64,000 nucleotides of DNA from Enoplolaimus lenunculus (taxonomy: Eukaryota > Nematoda > Enoplea > Enoplida > Thoracostomopsidae): NCBI GenBank assembly GCA_030248215.1, contig JASANG010003549.1:18525-82524 (forward strand), given 5' to 3'. Positions 25,352 to 35,556 of this stretch are shown here, one piece after another; the stretch's first letter is position 1; every line of letters starts with the position of its first letter. The position numbers were made by a program, and so were the translations under genes. The notes beneath the pieces are model-generated. The model made no database searches. It was given only the letters and a program-made list of their open reading frames with translations, and was not told the DNA's origin.

Positions 25352-25774
25352 TACATGCTCATCCTTTTCCTGATTCAATTCTTTGTGGCTGTCACATGCT
25401 CAGCGGTGAATGAAAACCAAAGACATGCAATTGCTGAAAAAGGTTGGCGGCTCTCTAGCAATCAAACGGTTTCTGACGTTGAAAAGAGCTTCCAGTGTTG
25501 TGCGTATTCAAAGCTTGAATTGCGTCGAAATCCAGATCGAAAGTGTGGCTACACTGAATGTCATTCACTAAACAGTTGCCCAACATGCGACGATAAGATT
25601 GATGAAAGAATGGCTGAAGGATTTATACGTGTCGCCGGTGGTATAGGATTGTTCTTTAGTTTTTCAGAGATTCTTGGAATTTGGCTGGCATTTATGCGGC
25701 GTTCACGTTATAACTGGGGCAGCTTGGAACACGTTTTGTCCAAGTTGATTCGACATCAACATAAAATTTTGTGA
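25352..25774 (+). CDS. Tetraspanin-13/31-like protein, C-terminal part only
   Basis: Tetraspanins are four-pass membrane organisers. The exon opens after a good acceptor (TTTGTCTCAG) with the third membrane segment (YMLILFLIQFFVAVTC). The large extracellular loop has a Cys-Cys pair (SFQCCAY, without the usual following Gly) and four further cysteines (CGYTEC, SCPTC). The fourth segment, RVAGGIGLFFSFSEILGIWL, is nearly identical to TSPAN13/31. Segments 1 and 2 are not found upstream. The last 24 or so residues are read from a transposon end that starts at 25,692, replacing the conserved cytosolic tail. It is either a truncated duplicate or the 3' part of a gene whose first exons I missed. Confidence 0.7.
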   Translation, partial: YMLILFLIQFFVAVTCSAVNENQRHAIAEKGWRLSSNQTVSDVEKSFQCCAYSKLELRRNPDRKCGYTECHSLNSCPTCDDKIDERMAEGFIRVAGGIGLFFSFSEILGIWLAFMRRSRYNWGSLEHVLSKLIRHQHKIL

Positions 25775-26364
25775 CCTGAGTAGCGGTCATGTAGACAAAA
25801 TGTGAATGTCACATGACATTGACTTACAAATCACTGATGTCAAGCGATCATTGTGTACAATTAGCCATTTGTCATATGATACTGCGGGACATTTATGCGA
25901 ATATTATATGATATTCCAAAATTCTACTAAATATAATATGATATTTATAAAGGATAATGGAATTTGTGCACGCTAGTAAACAGTAAAAACTCGGATAATG
26001 CAGCATTTAACGATTTCGCAACTTGAATTAGCTTCTACATTTCTGTGTCACGTTGAGTTTTCCCAAAATATTTTCCTAAGTACAAATAATTCAGATTTAA
26101 AATTTTAGTGACATTCTACAGGACAATCAAGCTAGTTTACCACAACTTTGCAGACATTTTCAAACATATATGATATTTGCAGACAATATTTGGAATATCA
26201 TATCATATTGCAGTACAAACAGTAGATGTCACATCAGAATAGCGGACAATTCAAATTTTTTGAATCTGATAGCGGATAAACGGTCAGACAAAATGTTACC
26301 CGCTATAGACATAGGAACAAACCGTGTTCCAGGCTGCCCCAGTTTTAACGTGAACCCCGCATTA
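25692..26364. mobile_element. MITE with TAATGCGGGGTTCACGTT ends, copy 1
   Basis: About 670 bp. The left end (GCGGCGTTCACGTTATAACT) and the right end (TTTTAACGTGAACCCCGC) are inverted, with similarity reaching about 50 bp inward. The inside contains ATATGATATT palindromes and TGTCACATGACA words. The left end overlaps the 3' coding end of the tetraspanin exon. Copy 2, in opposite orientation, lies at 26,760-27,440. Confidence 0.85.
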
Positions 26365-26759
26365 GATTCCGAAATATGAAAGATCCTCGAGCGAATCCGA
26401 ACAATTTTTTGTAACCGGAAATAACTACTTTAGCTATAAACGTGTTGTACAAATATTGAAAACGCAGCGAAAAACTATTGAGACAACTTGTTTTGAAGAA
26501 AGAACGAAATTTGTCTGGTGCACTTATTTAAATTATAATCATTGGTTTTTTGTACAGTTTTCACCATATAAGTGTAGGAAAACGATTACCTATGTTTAAG
26601 CCTGGTTTGCTTGTTGGCTTGGCGTGCATACCAGGCCGACCGAGACAACCACCTTGACCTTAGAAAGTGTTACTCCTATTAGTTTTGGTAACAAGGTTGT
26701 TTTGCTTCAGTAAACAGTACCTTAAGTAAAACACTGAGTGGCAAGAGTTCGTGAGCCCC

Positions 26760-27440
26760 TAATGCGGGGTTCACGTTATAACCGGGGCAGCTTGGGACAC
26801 GTTTTGTCCCTATTAGACTATTGGGTAACATTTTGTCTGCTTATAAACCCTATGTCGCATTCAAAAATTCGTATTTGTCTGCTATCATCATTTGTATGTC
26901 ACTCTTTGTCCTTCAATGTCATATGATATTCGACGTATTGTCAGCGAACATCATATATATTTTCAAATGTCTGCATACTTGAAGTAACATACCCACATTG
27001 TCCTATTGAATATCATATGCTACTATAATTTGAAATTTGAATTTTTGAATTATGAAGCTGTGGTTTTAAGCGATTTTGTGTCGGAAACGATTTGCAGGCA
27101 TGTATTTGGTATTTAAAGCACGTTTGTGCCTCTGCCGTCCAACTTTTCATTCATTTATTAGTACCCTAAGGTTACACTGTCCCGCTGAATATCATATGAT
27201 ATTCGTTGAAATTTTGGAATATCATATGATATTCGCATAAATGTCCCACAGTGACACATGACATACCGTGCCTTGTACACATTGATGACTTGAGAGCAGT
27301 GGTTTGTAAGCTAATGTCATATGACATTCGAGTTTTGTCTGTTGACCCGATATAAGAGCCCGAACTTTAACGTTGACGTCGAATCAACATATGACAAACC
27401 GTGTCCCGCCTGCCCCGGTTACAACGTGAACCCCGCATTA
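26760..27440. mobile_element. MITE with TAATGCGGGGTTCACGTT ends, copy 2 (inverted)
   Basis: 681 bp with better-kept ends: TAATGCGGGGTTCACGTT at the left and AACGTGAACCCCGCATTA at the right. Its right half is the reverse complement of the left half of copy 1, sharing GTGGGACATTTATGCGAATA and ATCATATGATATTCC words, so the two copies face opposite ways. No ORF. I see no clear target duplication. Confidence 0.85.
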
Positions 27441-28260
27441 AATTCATGTATGGCCCCGGTCACCTGGTGTTGCATTATTCACGCATACTTGGCTGCTCGC
27501 TCGCGAGTTCTCTTTTGTCATTATATATTGCCTTGCGCCGTCGCGCATGTTTCTCTGTTTTTAGATAAACTTCTGCGCCCCTTTGCAAAAATCGTTGAGT
27601 GTTCTAATACCATCATTTTTGAATATTTCTCTAAATTTAACTCAAGAACCCGGCTTTTTTAGATGGATATTTTGGGTATGCGGATCTTGAAAACACCCAC
27701 GGTCCGGTGGAGCTGATCCCTAACCGCCTGCACCAACAAGTGGCCGCCCACGGTTGTACGTTTATTATTACGACCTACAACGGTTGGCGGCCACTAATTT
27801 TATGGCGGTATAAATTTCACCGATTATTTGGAAAAAAATTTTATTATAAATTGTAAACTCTAATAATTTCAAAATTTTATAAAAATTTCTGTTAACAAAA
27901 ACCATATAATTAACTTCATTACTTTGCTGTTATATAATTCTTTTGATAAAAATATAACGTTTTTGTATCCTCATAAGCATAAGTAAAAATCCGTCAAAAT
28001 AACTACTCTTTATAGAATTATACCGCCATATAATGTATTTACTATTTACTTAATGTTAATTATTTCATTATTAATTACGTTTGTGTTTTCAACAGCTGCT
28101 ATTTTCTTTATGGCACATCGTGCGCGCAGTATATCTCGAGACCAACCGAAAACGCTGTCTGACACAATGAAACGACATATGGACGAAAAAAATTGGAAAT
28201 TTTGGTTTTAATGTATAAATATATATGTGTCAGTTTTATAATTTAGATTAATTTATTTGC
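27441..28260. other. Intergenic DNA with a small inverted repeat and one weak exon-like ORF
   Basis: AT-rich. TTATGGCGGTATAA at about 27,800 is inverted at about 28,018 (TTATACCGCCATA), suggesting a 230-bp foldback. At 28,096-28,211 an acceptor-like CAACAG is followed by a 38-codon open stretch ending in TAA, with words FFMAHRARSISRDQPKTL. It might be a last exon, but nothing upstream joins to it convincingly. Confidence 0.35.
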
Positions 28261-28261
28261 T

Positions 28262-28440
28262 CGGCTTAGGCTTTACGAATATGCTCATTCTTACGTTTAG
28301 GCTTAGGCTTAGGAATATGCTCATTCTTACGCTTAAGCTTTAGGCTTAGGAATATGCTCATTCTTACGCTTAGGCTTTAGGCTTAGGAATATGCTTATAA
28401 TACTGTTCTCCGCCCCTGTTTTTTACATTGGCCATTGAGC
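28262..28440. repeat. 37-bp tandem repeat with TTAGGCTTAGG words, in an element with GGCCCATGTA-type end
   Basis: Four units spaced 36-37 bp apart, each with TTAGGCTTAGGAATATGCTC and TTCTTACGC. The right flank (TTCTCCGCCCCTG, then TTACATTGGCC) matches the right end of the element at 50,965-51,136, so this is probably an expanded, decayed member of that family. TTAGGC is the nematode telomere unit, but the copies here are interrupted, so this is not a telomere. Confidence 0.65.
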
Positions 28441-28961
28441 GAATAGTTTAGCGTTGAGATGACACATTTTTGTTCCTGGCATTCTTAAAGAAATCATTTT
28501 GTATAACAACTTATTACCTTGAATTCTTCCTACATCGTTAAAAATTTTCTATGTTTAATTTTGCCCCGGTTATGCCGGCGGCTGGTAGATTTGCTGCTGG
28601 TTAATCGTTGATTTTTCATACCCTTACATAATAATTTTACTTGAATCTTTGTTAAAATATTTCACACACAAGGGCTTTTCATGATAAATTCGTGTATAGA
28701 AAATTTTATCTAAAATATTTCCCACACAAGTGTTTTTCTAATTTTACCACTTCATTCAGATTCAGTTGAATAAAACTTTTATTTGACAATTTATCCAAAA
28801 ATTTTTTTTTAAAATCTATTTCTTTTATATTGAATGCCTGACGGCAATGTAAGTACGTGAGACATGATTGTCCGTTAAATATAGTGCAGTGCACTGTATG
28901 TATGCTAGCTGGCAGCATACGGTCGACAAATATAGTCGACGAAAATGGTAGTTGGACAGGC

Positions 28962-29035
28962 GAACTACGTGGCGCAGTGGTAGAGCGCTCGCTTAAGGAT
29001 CCATAGGCTGAGAGTTCGATTCCCGCTCTAGCCCG
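28962..29035 (+). tRNA. tRNA-like sequence in duplication copy 1, probably degenerate
   Basis: An A box (TGGCGCAGTGGTAGAGCGC) and a B-box-like GAGTTCGATTCCC are spaced as in a tRNA. The first half matches tRNA-Ala-type wording (GAGCGCTCGCTTA), and by position the anticodon would be TAA. The anticodon and T stems do not pair properly. Most likely a tRNA pseudogene or a SINE head. Confidence 0.4.
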
Positions 29036-29734
29036 CTTTTCCAGGTGCTTAGTTAAAAGATCTGATGTCCCGGTTCCTACCTAGACTGACAGGCAATATC
29101 TCAAAATATTTCAATATTCATTTACATAAAGGTTTTATGAACGCTTCTATATTTAATTTTTGCCCCGGTTTTGCCGGCGGCCTGTTTTTTGCGATTCGTC
29201 AGTCGTTGAATTTTTACACCTTACATAATAATTTTACTTCAATATACGTAAAATATTTCCCACACAAGGGTTTTTTACATAAATTCAAATATATAGAAAA
29301 AATTTTCAGTAAAATTTTATTTAAATATTTCCCACACAATAGTTATTGTAAAGCTAACACTTCATTTAGAGTCAGTTGGCAAAAAACATTCAAATTGGCA
29401 ATTTATCTATAGTTTAAAATGGGGAACCATAAGCCTACGTCCATGGGAAACAGCCCACTCTCCTTACAACATCCTCCCCCGCCTGTCACGCGGCTCAAAC
29501 GTCTCTTGATGTGAACGATCTTATTGCAATGTTGCTGATACCAACTGGCGTAAGCTTATTGTATTTATTTGAGCATGCTTCGTTTAAGGTCCCTTATTCA
29601 TTAATCCAGATAAAGTATTTTTTGTAAATATTGTGTGCGTTTTTGATATTTCAAAACACTTAGAACACTATTGTAGGTTTGGGATATTAGAAAAGCATTG
29701 CTACATTTAAATAAAACAGTAAACACATAAACGT

Positions 29735-29955
29735 AGCTTCACGTTGACGTATCGAGTCAAGTTTTTGATAGTAAATTACTGGCAAGTGTCCTCGTATACG
29801 TTCCAAGCCGAGTTGTTGAAGTTCCTGTTAATTCGGTCGCAATTAGTATGGACCACCTGCAAACCAGTGGCAAATGTATCTTGGTGTCTCAACACGATTC
29901 GTACACGTTGTTCTGTGAAATTGATGGAGTTAACTTTTTGTCAAAATGGCCCCGT
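29735..29955 (+). other. Exon-like ORF of unknown identity, copy 1
   Basis: An acceptor-like TAG is followed by an open stretch (words SSQVFDSKLLASVLVYVP, SVAISMDHLQTSGKCILVSQ, LFCEIDGVNFLSKWP) that meets a strong GTAAGT donor at about 29,955. Its composition is that of real protein, with alternating hydrophobic strands. I do not recognise the family. It is duplicated exactly at 31,114-31,334. It could be an exon of an unannotated gene or part of a mobile element such as the neighbouring Polinton. Confidence 0.4.
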
Positions 29956-30340
29956 AAGTTCTGTCGCAGTGCTGCTGGTTAATCGTTGATTTTTCATACC
30001 CTTACATAATAATTTTACTTGAATCTTTGTTAAAATATTTCCCACACAAGGGCTTTTCATGATAAATTCGTGTGTAGAAAATTTTATCTAAAATATTTCC
30101 CACACAAGTGTTTTTCTAATTTTACCACTTCATTCAGATTCAGTTGAATAAAACTTTTATTTGACAATATATCCAAAAATTTTTTTTTTAAAATCTATTT
30201 CTTTTATATTGAATGCCTGACGGCAATGTAAGTACGTGAGACATGATTGTCCGTTAAATATAGTGCAGTGCACTGTATGTATGCTAGCTGGCAGCATACG
30301 GTCGACAAATATAGTCGACGAAAATGGTAGTTGGACAGGC

Positions 30341-30414
30341 GAACTACGTGGCGCAGTGGTAGAGCGCTCGCTTAAGGATCCATAGGCTGAGAGTTCGATT
30401 CCCGCTCTAGCCCG
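30341..30414 (+). tRNA. tRNA-like sequence in duplication copy 2, probably degenerate
   Basis: Identical to the tRNA-like stretch in copy 1 and carried along by the tandem duplication, so it has the same weak anticodon and T stems. Confidence 0.4.
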
Positions 30415-31113
30415 CTTTTCCAGGTGCTTAGTTAAAAGATCTGATGTCCCGGTTCCTACCTAGACTGACAGGCAATATCTCAAAATATTTCAATATTCAT
30501 TTACATAAAGGTTTTATGAACGCTTCTATATTTAATTTTTGCCCCGGTTTTGCCGGCGGCCTGTTTTTTGCGATTCGTCAGTCGTTGAATTTTTACACCT
30601 TACATAATAATTTTACTTCAATATACGTAAAATATTTCCCACACAAGGGTTTTTTACATAAATTCAAATATATAGAAAAAATTTTCAGTAAAATTTTATT
30701 TAAATATTTCCCACACAATAGTTATTGTAAAGCTAACACTTCATTTAGAGTCAGTTGGCAAAAAACATTCAAATTGGCAATTTATCTATAGTTTAAAATG
30801 GGGAACCATAAGCCTACGTCCATGGGAAACAGCCCACTCTCCTTACAACATCCTCCCCCGCCTGTCACGCGGCTCAAACGTCTCTTGATGTGAACGATCT
30901 TATTGCAATGTTGTTGATACCAACTGGCGTAAGCTTATTGTATTTATTTGAGCATGCTTCGTTTAAGGTCCCTTATTCATTAATCCAGATAAAGTATTTT
31001 TTGTAAATATTGTGTGCGTTTTTGATATTTCAAAACACTTAGAACACTATTGTAGGTTTGGGATATTAGAAAAGCATTGCTACATTTAAATAAAACAGTA
31101 AACACATAAACGT

Positions 31114-31334
31114 AGCTTCACGTTGACGTATCGAGTCAAGTTTTTGATAGTAAATTACTGGCAAGTGTCCTCGTATACGTTCCAAGCCGAGTTGTTGAAG
31201 TTCCTGTTAATTCGGTCGCAATTAGTATGGACCACCTGCAAACCAGTGGCAAATGTATCTTGGTGTCTCAACACGATTCGTACACGTTGTTCTGTGAAAT
31301 TGATGGAGTTAACTTTTTGTCAAAATGGCCCCGT
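31114..31334 (+). other. Exon-like ORF of unknown identity, copy 2
   Basis: The copy of 29,735-29,955 made by the tandem duplication, with acceptor, donor and peptide unchanged. That nothing has altered it says only that the duplication is young. Confidence 0.4.
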
Positions 31335-31349
31335 AAGTTCTGTCGCAGC

Positions 31350-33240
31350 TCGTTTAAAATCGTTTACAAGATAAGTCCAGAATTAAAAAGTGGTGCGGCA
31401 AAAATTTTGTTTCGAATTGTGAAGCTGCTGAAGAAAAACTCATTGGTGGTACTTCCAATGAGACTTTTGAATGCGTCCTCCATTACGACTGCACGGTTCT
31501 GACAATTTAGTACAAACCCCTTTATTTTGAATACAATGGTTTCTTGACTTCCATCGACTACTTTGTAGCAGTTAAAATTCGGAAATGTATGCTTGTGGGC
31601 TAAAGTTGTCTTCAAGTTAGTGCTTGAGAACGCCGAGAAATAATGATTCAGACAGCTCGCAGCCACCTGCTTGACTGACGTATACAACACTGTCGGTATC
31701 ACAATACAGCAATTTATTTACAACCTGAAAGAAGAATTTTTTCAAGTTGCAGCTGTTATAACTAATATACAACTACGTATTAAAAATAATGAATATGTTG
31801 CACTTGGAAATAAATGTATGACACCTACCTTTTTCATTAACGATAACAGATGAAGCCTTGCATTGACATCGTGAAGCATGCGATTGGTAGATTTGAATAG
31901 GGGGCAGGAACCTCTGTTTCTCTCTTTAGCTTGTACTTTATCAGCATCATGAATTGTCCAGCCTGGCATACGTCGTCAATTTGATATTTTGGGTTCGCCA
32001 GAAATTTTAACAAGGTTGTTGAAATCAAGCGTGATTCCTTCAACTTCCTGCCATTTCAGTATGTAACTATCCTTCTCCTTGTTTGATGTACAGCTCGACG
32101 GAAAGCCAGATGCCTCGGTTTTTAACTTTAAATAATTATTAATGTACCCTTTAAACACTTCTGATGAATGTTTCTCAAAATTCCACACTTCATAAAAATC
32201 AATTAGATTATATCCGCGTTTAAATGAATAACTTAACTCGTAATGAGTCCAAACACCTTTTAGACGTCGCTTGTCATCTTCGTGAAAGCATGGTTGGTTG
32301 ACGGTGTCCATTGCGCACAGATGGCACAAAGGAAATATCAGCTTGCCTGAATTGTCAGAGTATGGAAGCACCCCAAATAGTGCGGTTTTCGGAGGTGAAA
32401 CCTTGCAGTACATCAATCCAAAGTAATTTTTAATGGGTTCGAAATTTTCAGTCATGATTTTAGGAAACTTAATCGGCATTTCTTTTGCTTTTAAAATATA
32501 TGGGTACAATGAACCGACATCTCTGTAGGAAATTTTTTCATCACCTTTAACCTTGTATGCAACCATCATTGTAGTTACTCTATCTGCACGCAGAGTAGAT
32601 CGAACATCTAGTACATCCCGATCGATATCTTGAGTTCTGGTCATGCGATTTAATGGACATGAGTATTTTGTAAAATTATAATTCAAAATTTGCTTTTGTG
32701 TTAGTTTGTTTGGATGAATTTTCGATATTTCTATGGTGTAGGCCTCTAAAATCAAAAGCTGCCCTTGGAGTTAAGGAAGCGTTTGCTTCTATATTTGCAA
32801 CAGGTCGAAAACCCGATGCTGTAAATTTAGATAACGGCGTAGAATTTAAAAACAAAATAGTTTTGGAATTCTTTAAAAATGAAAACGTCTCAGTAGTTTT
32901 ACAACTGACCCTAATATTAAAAGTTCTCAAAGCGAGCGAACAATTCGGAGTTTAAAAAGTGTAATTTACAAATTTTGCATGAATAATCGTTCATGGAGGT
33001 ATATTAACAATTTAGATAAAATAATAGATGGTTTAAACCACTGAAAGATGCGAGTTCTTGGAGGCATATCGCCAGCCCAAGTCACTCCCGAAAATTAAGG
33101 TGAAATTTATCGCAATATGTTTTTTGATAACAAGGCGACTAAATCGGCCCAAAAATTTAGCGTCGGAGATCATGTTCGCGTTCAAATAAGACATCTTTCA
33201 CTCGCGGTCAAGATCCTACCTTCACTAGCGAAGTTTACAC
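31350..33240. mobile_element. Polinton/Maverick fossil (PolB and integrase parts)
   Basis: Two Polinton genes are recognisable. On the minus strand, 31,364-32,755 encodes the C-terminal part of a protein-primed family B DNA polymerase, with the DxxSLYP motif (RDVGSLYPYILKAKEMP) and downstream words such as KVVDGSQETIVFKIKGF. On the plus strand, from 32,698 to about 33,240, is a retroviral-type (rve) integrase with FSIFLWCRPLKSKAALGVKE and NLDNGVEFKNK. Capsid, ATPase and protease genes and the terminal repeats are not seen in the window. It is an incomplete, broken copy with several breaks, of moderate age. Confidence 0.8.
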
Positions 33241-33256
33241 TATAACTTAGATATTT

Positions 33257-33835
33257 CATGTCAAACGTCGTAAGACTATTTTCATACGTTTTTTTCGATT
33301 TCGGCTCATAATGGGTTCTCAATTGCTAAAAACCTTTCAACTTGTCAAATTTTGAACTTTTGATTCTAAATTTTGGCTCGTTGATTTTTCGGTAAATGAG
33401 TGCAAAACCGATTACAGTAAAATATCTGTTGATTTACAATCTTTTTTACTCCACTGCGTATAAATTTTACTAATTTTAGCTTATATTATCAAATGAATAC
33501 TAAAAATAATTTCATTTAGAAATATATGATATTTTAATGGCGAAAATTTAGAATCGAATTTGTTACATTCCAGAATAAGCGGTAAAAGAACACATTCTTA
33601 TACTAATGTCAAACGTCGTAAGACTATTTTCACACGTTTTTGTTCAATTTCGGCTAATAATGGGTTCTCAATTTCCTAAAACCTGTCATGTTGTGAAATT
33701 TTAAAATTTTGATTACAAATTTTGGCGCGGTGATTTTTCTGTAAATGAACGTAAACTGAATTACAGTGAAATCTCAGCTAATTTGCAATATTTTTAATAT
33801 TTCTACGTAAAAATTCACTAATTTTTGCGTTATAC
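33257..33835. repeat. Diverged tandem pair, 350-bp unit
   Basis: TGTCAAACGTCGTAAGACTA at about 33,259 recurs at about 33,607. The following 220 bp or so (including AATGGGTTCTCAATT and GGTGATTTTTC-type words) are alike at perhaps 75-80 percent. No coding content is visible. Confidence 0.75.
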
Positions 33836-34413
33836 TGGTATAAGAATTATAACGTTAACAGCGCTAAATATATATTATATCTTAGAATATTTGCATATAG
33901 TTTATATCTATATATTTTATATCGATATAGTACATGTGTGAGTGTGATATCTATGTATAATACCAACCTGAACAACATTCCATATGTAATCCACAACTTT
34001 AACAGTTTGAGTGTTTTCATTAACACCTTCAACAGTAACTTGATACCATGCCTAAAAATTCAAGTTACTGTATCGCCCATGTTACGGTTTCCCATAGGAC
34101 AGGTTTCACATGGAACATGCGGGCTTACTGAACACAGGAGAGTTTTGCAAACATATTTACGTATATAACCTTAACATTGTTTATAAAGTAAAAACGACCG
34201 AATAGATAACTGTGCTTGTGCAGACATTGACTATAATTGGAACACTAGAATAATGTTTGAACTAAGAGTCGAGTTCGATAGATGAGGTGGACAGTAGGAT
34301 ACACAAAACACAGATCATACGTGTTGGTACATGTAGATCCTTATATGCATAGCACATGTAATTTTAAAATACGTGCATACACTTGCACATATAGCACTAG
34401 AGAAAAATATATC

Positions 34414-34485
34414 GGCTACGTGGCGTAATGGGAAGCGCGTTTGACTCGCGAGCGAGAGGACCGAGGTTCGATCTCTGGCGCAGCC
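34414..34485 (+). tRNA. tRNA-Arg-like sequence with a CGC anticodon by position
   Basis: 72 bp. The acceptor strands GGCTACG and CGCAGCC pair at six of seven positions, the D stem is good, and the B box is GGTTCGATCTC. Wording such as CGTGGCGTAATGG and GTTTGACT is that of tRNA-Arg, yet the triplet at the anticodon position reads CGC (Ala). The anticodon stem has one mismatch and wobble pairs, and the T stem has one mismatch. No T-run terminator follows closely. It could be a functional odd tRNA, but is more likely a tRNA-derived repeat. Confidence 0.5.
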
Positions 34486-34621
34486 ATTTGTCAGAAAATG
34501 AAAGAGAAAAACCAAGTATATTCGCAGTACTTCGAAAAAATGGGTTGTCTCGATCGTGCAGTTCTTACATGGAGGTCCCACCGAGATACGATACATGTAC
34601 GTGAAGATGTCTACTATCTAC

Positions 34622-35556
34622 TAGCTATGTAAAATGAATTGTTCCTCCTGAGAAATTTCCTACTTGTCATATAAAATATTTTTAATTGAATATCTAACGA
34701 TTCCTGCCGCCGGAACACATATTCTCAAATGTGTGTTAAATTCTGAAACGTGTGTGAAACAGGAAATTTTAAACTTTAAAATTTTGTAAGGTATTTGTTT
34801 GAAATTCACTTTATTACCTCTTCATAAGTTTTCAAATCTGCAAGTGCTAGCGTTGGTTAGTTTTAAAATCTGTCGCTAAATATTATTGCTATATGTCTCA
34901 TTTGAGAAAACGGACGTTTGATTTATAAGCGTTCCAGTGCCTGACGAGTTAAGTGGTACGCGTTAAAACGAGAAGGTTCTACAAATGAAAATACCTCATA
35001 CAGCGCACAGCCATTCATCGATGTATACTGTAAAATCGTCATAGTATGTGTAGAGATTTCAAACTATGTAAAGTGATTTGAAGCTAAAATTAAGTGCCGT
35101 GTTGTAACAGCATGATGTACCGCTTAGACGGGATTTTGTAATGTCGTTACATGAAGTATAGGGTTTGTGGTTGTCGGTTAATTGTTGCGATTCCGATTTT
35201 GCAGTCACTAGCTGTGTAAAATGTATTGTTGCTTCTGAGAAGTTTCGTAGTTGTCAAATGAAAAGTTTTTAGTTGAATTTGTAACGACAACTACTGTCAG
35301 AACACATATTTTTATGTTTGTGAAATTGTTTAACGTGTGTGAAACAGAAAATGTTAAACTTAAAATTTTTGTAAGGTTTTGGTGTGAAATTGGCTTTATT
35401 AACTCTGCATAACTTTTCAAATCTGAAAGTGGAAGACTTTGTTAGTTTTAAAGTCTGTTGGTTAATGTTGTTAGTTGCTATGTGCTCATTTGAGAGTACG
35501 GACGTTCGATTTAGAGGCGTTGCAGTGCCCAACGAGTTAACGGGTAAATGGTTCTC
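34622..35556. repeat. Pair of diverged 350-bp direct repeats
   Basis: 34,622-34,980 and 35,209-35,556 are alike along their length (start CTAGCTNTGTAAAATG, middle ACGTGTGTGAAACAG, end CGTTNCAGTGCC), offset by about 589 bp. The DNA between is unrelated. The ORFs in the second copy are short and not conserved in the first, so I do not call a gene. Confidence 0.75.

Larger units (their letters stand above)
28593..29970. repeat. 1.38-kb tandem duplication, copy 1
   Basis: 1,378 bp repeated immediately downstream with only a handful of differences, so the duplication is recent. The unit holds ATTTCCCACACAA-type short repeats, a tRNA-like sequence (28,962-29,035), an AT-rich middle, and an exon-like ORF at its end (29,735-29,955). 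The 115-codon ORF at 29,065-29,412 runs through the short repeats and looks like chance. Confidence 0.92.
29971..31349. repeat. 1.38-kb tandem duplication, copy 2
   Basis: The second copy, offset by 1,378-1,379 bp (one extra T in a T run). It ends where Polinton-derived sequence begins, which suggests that one junction of the duplication fell at the edge of that fossil. Confidence 0.92.

Noticed and set aside
25352-28211. Joining the ORF at 28,096-28,211 to the tetraspanin as its last exon
   Set aside because: There is no GT donor at a sensible place after the fourth membrane segment, and the tail does not look like a tetraspanin-13/31 end.
28262-28400. Interstitial telomere (TTAGGC)n
   Set aside because: TTAGGC words occur only within a 37-bp unit with other sequence and belong to a MITE family; there is no pure telomeric run.
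29065-29412. 115-codon ORF, repeated at 30,444-30,791
   Set aside because: It is identical in both copies only because the tandem duplication is young; it runs through short AT-rich repeats and has no protein-like pattern.
32676-32955. A host gene with an integrase domain
   Set aside because: The wording is that of a Polinton integrase and it adjoins a Polinton polymerase fragment, so it is treated as part of a fossil.
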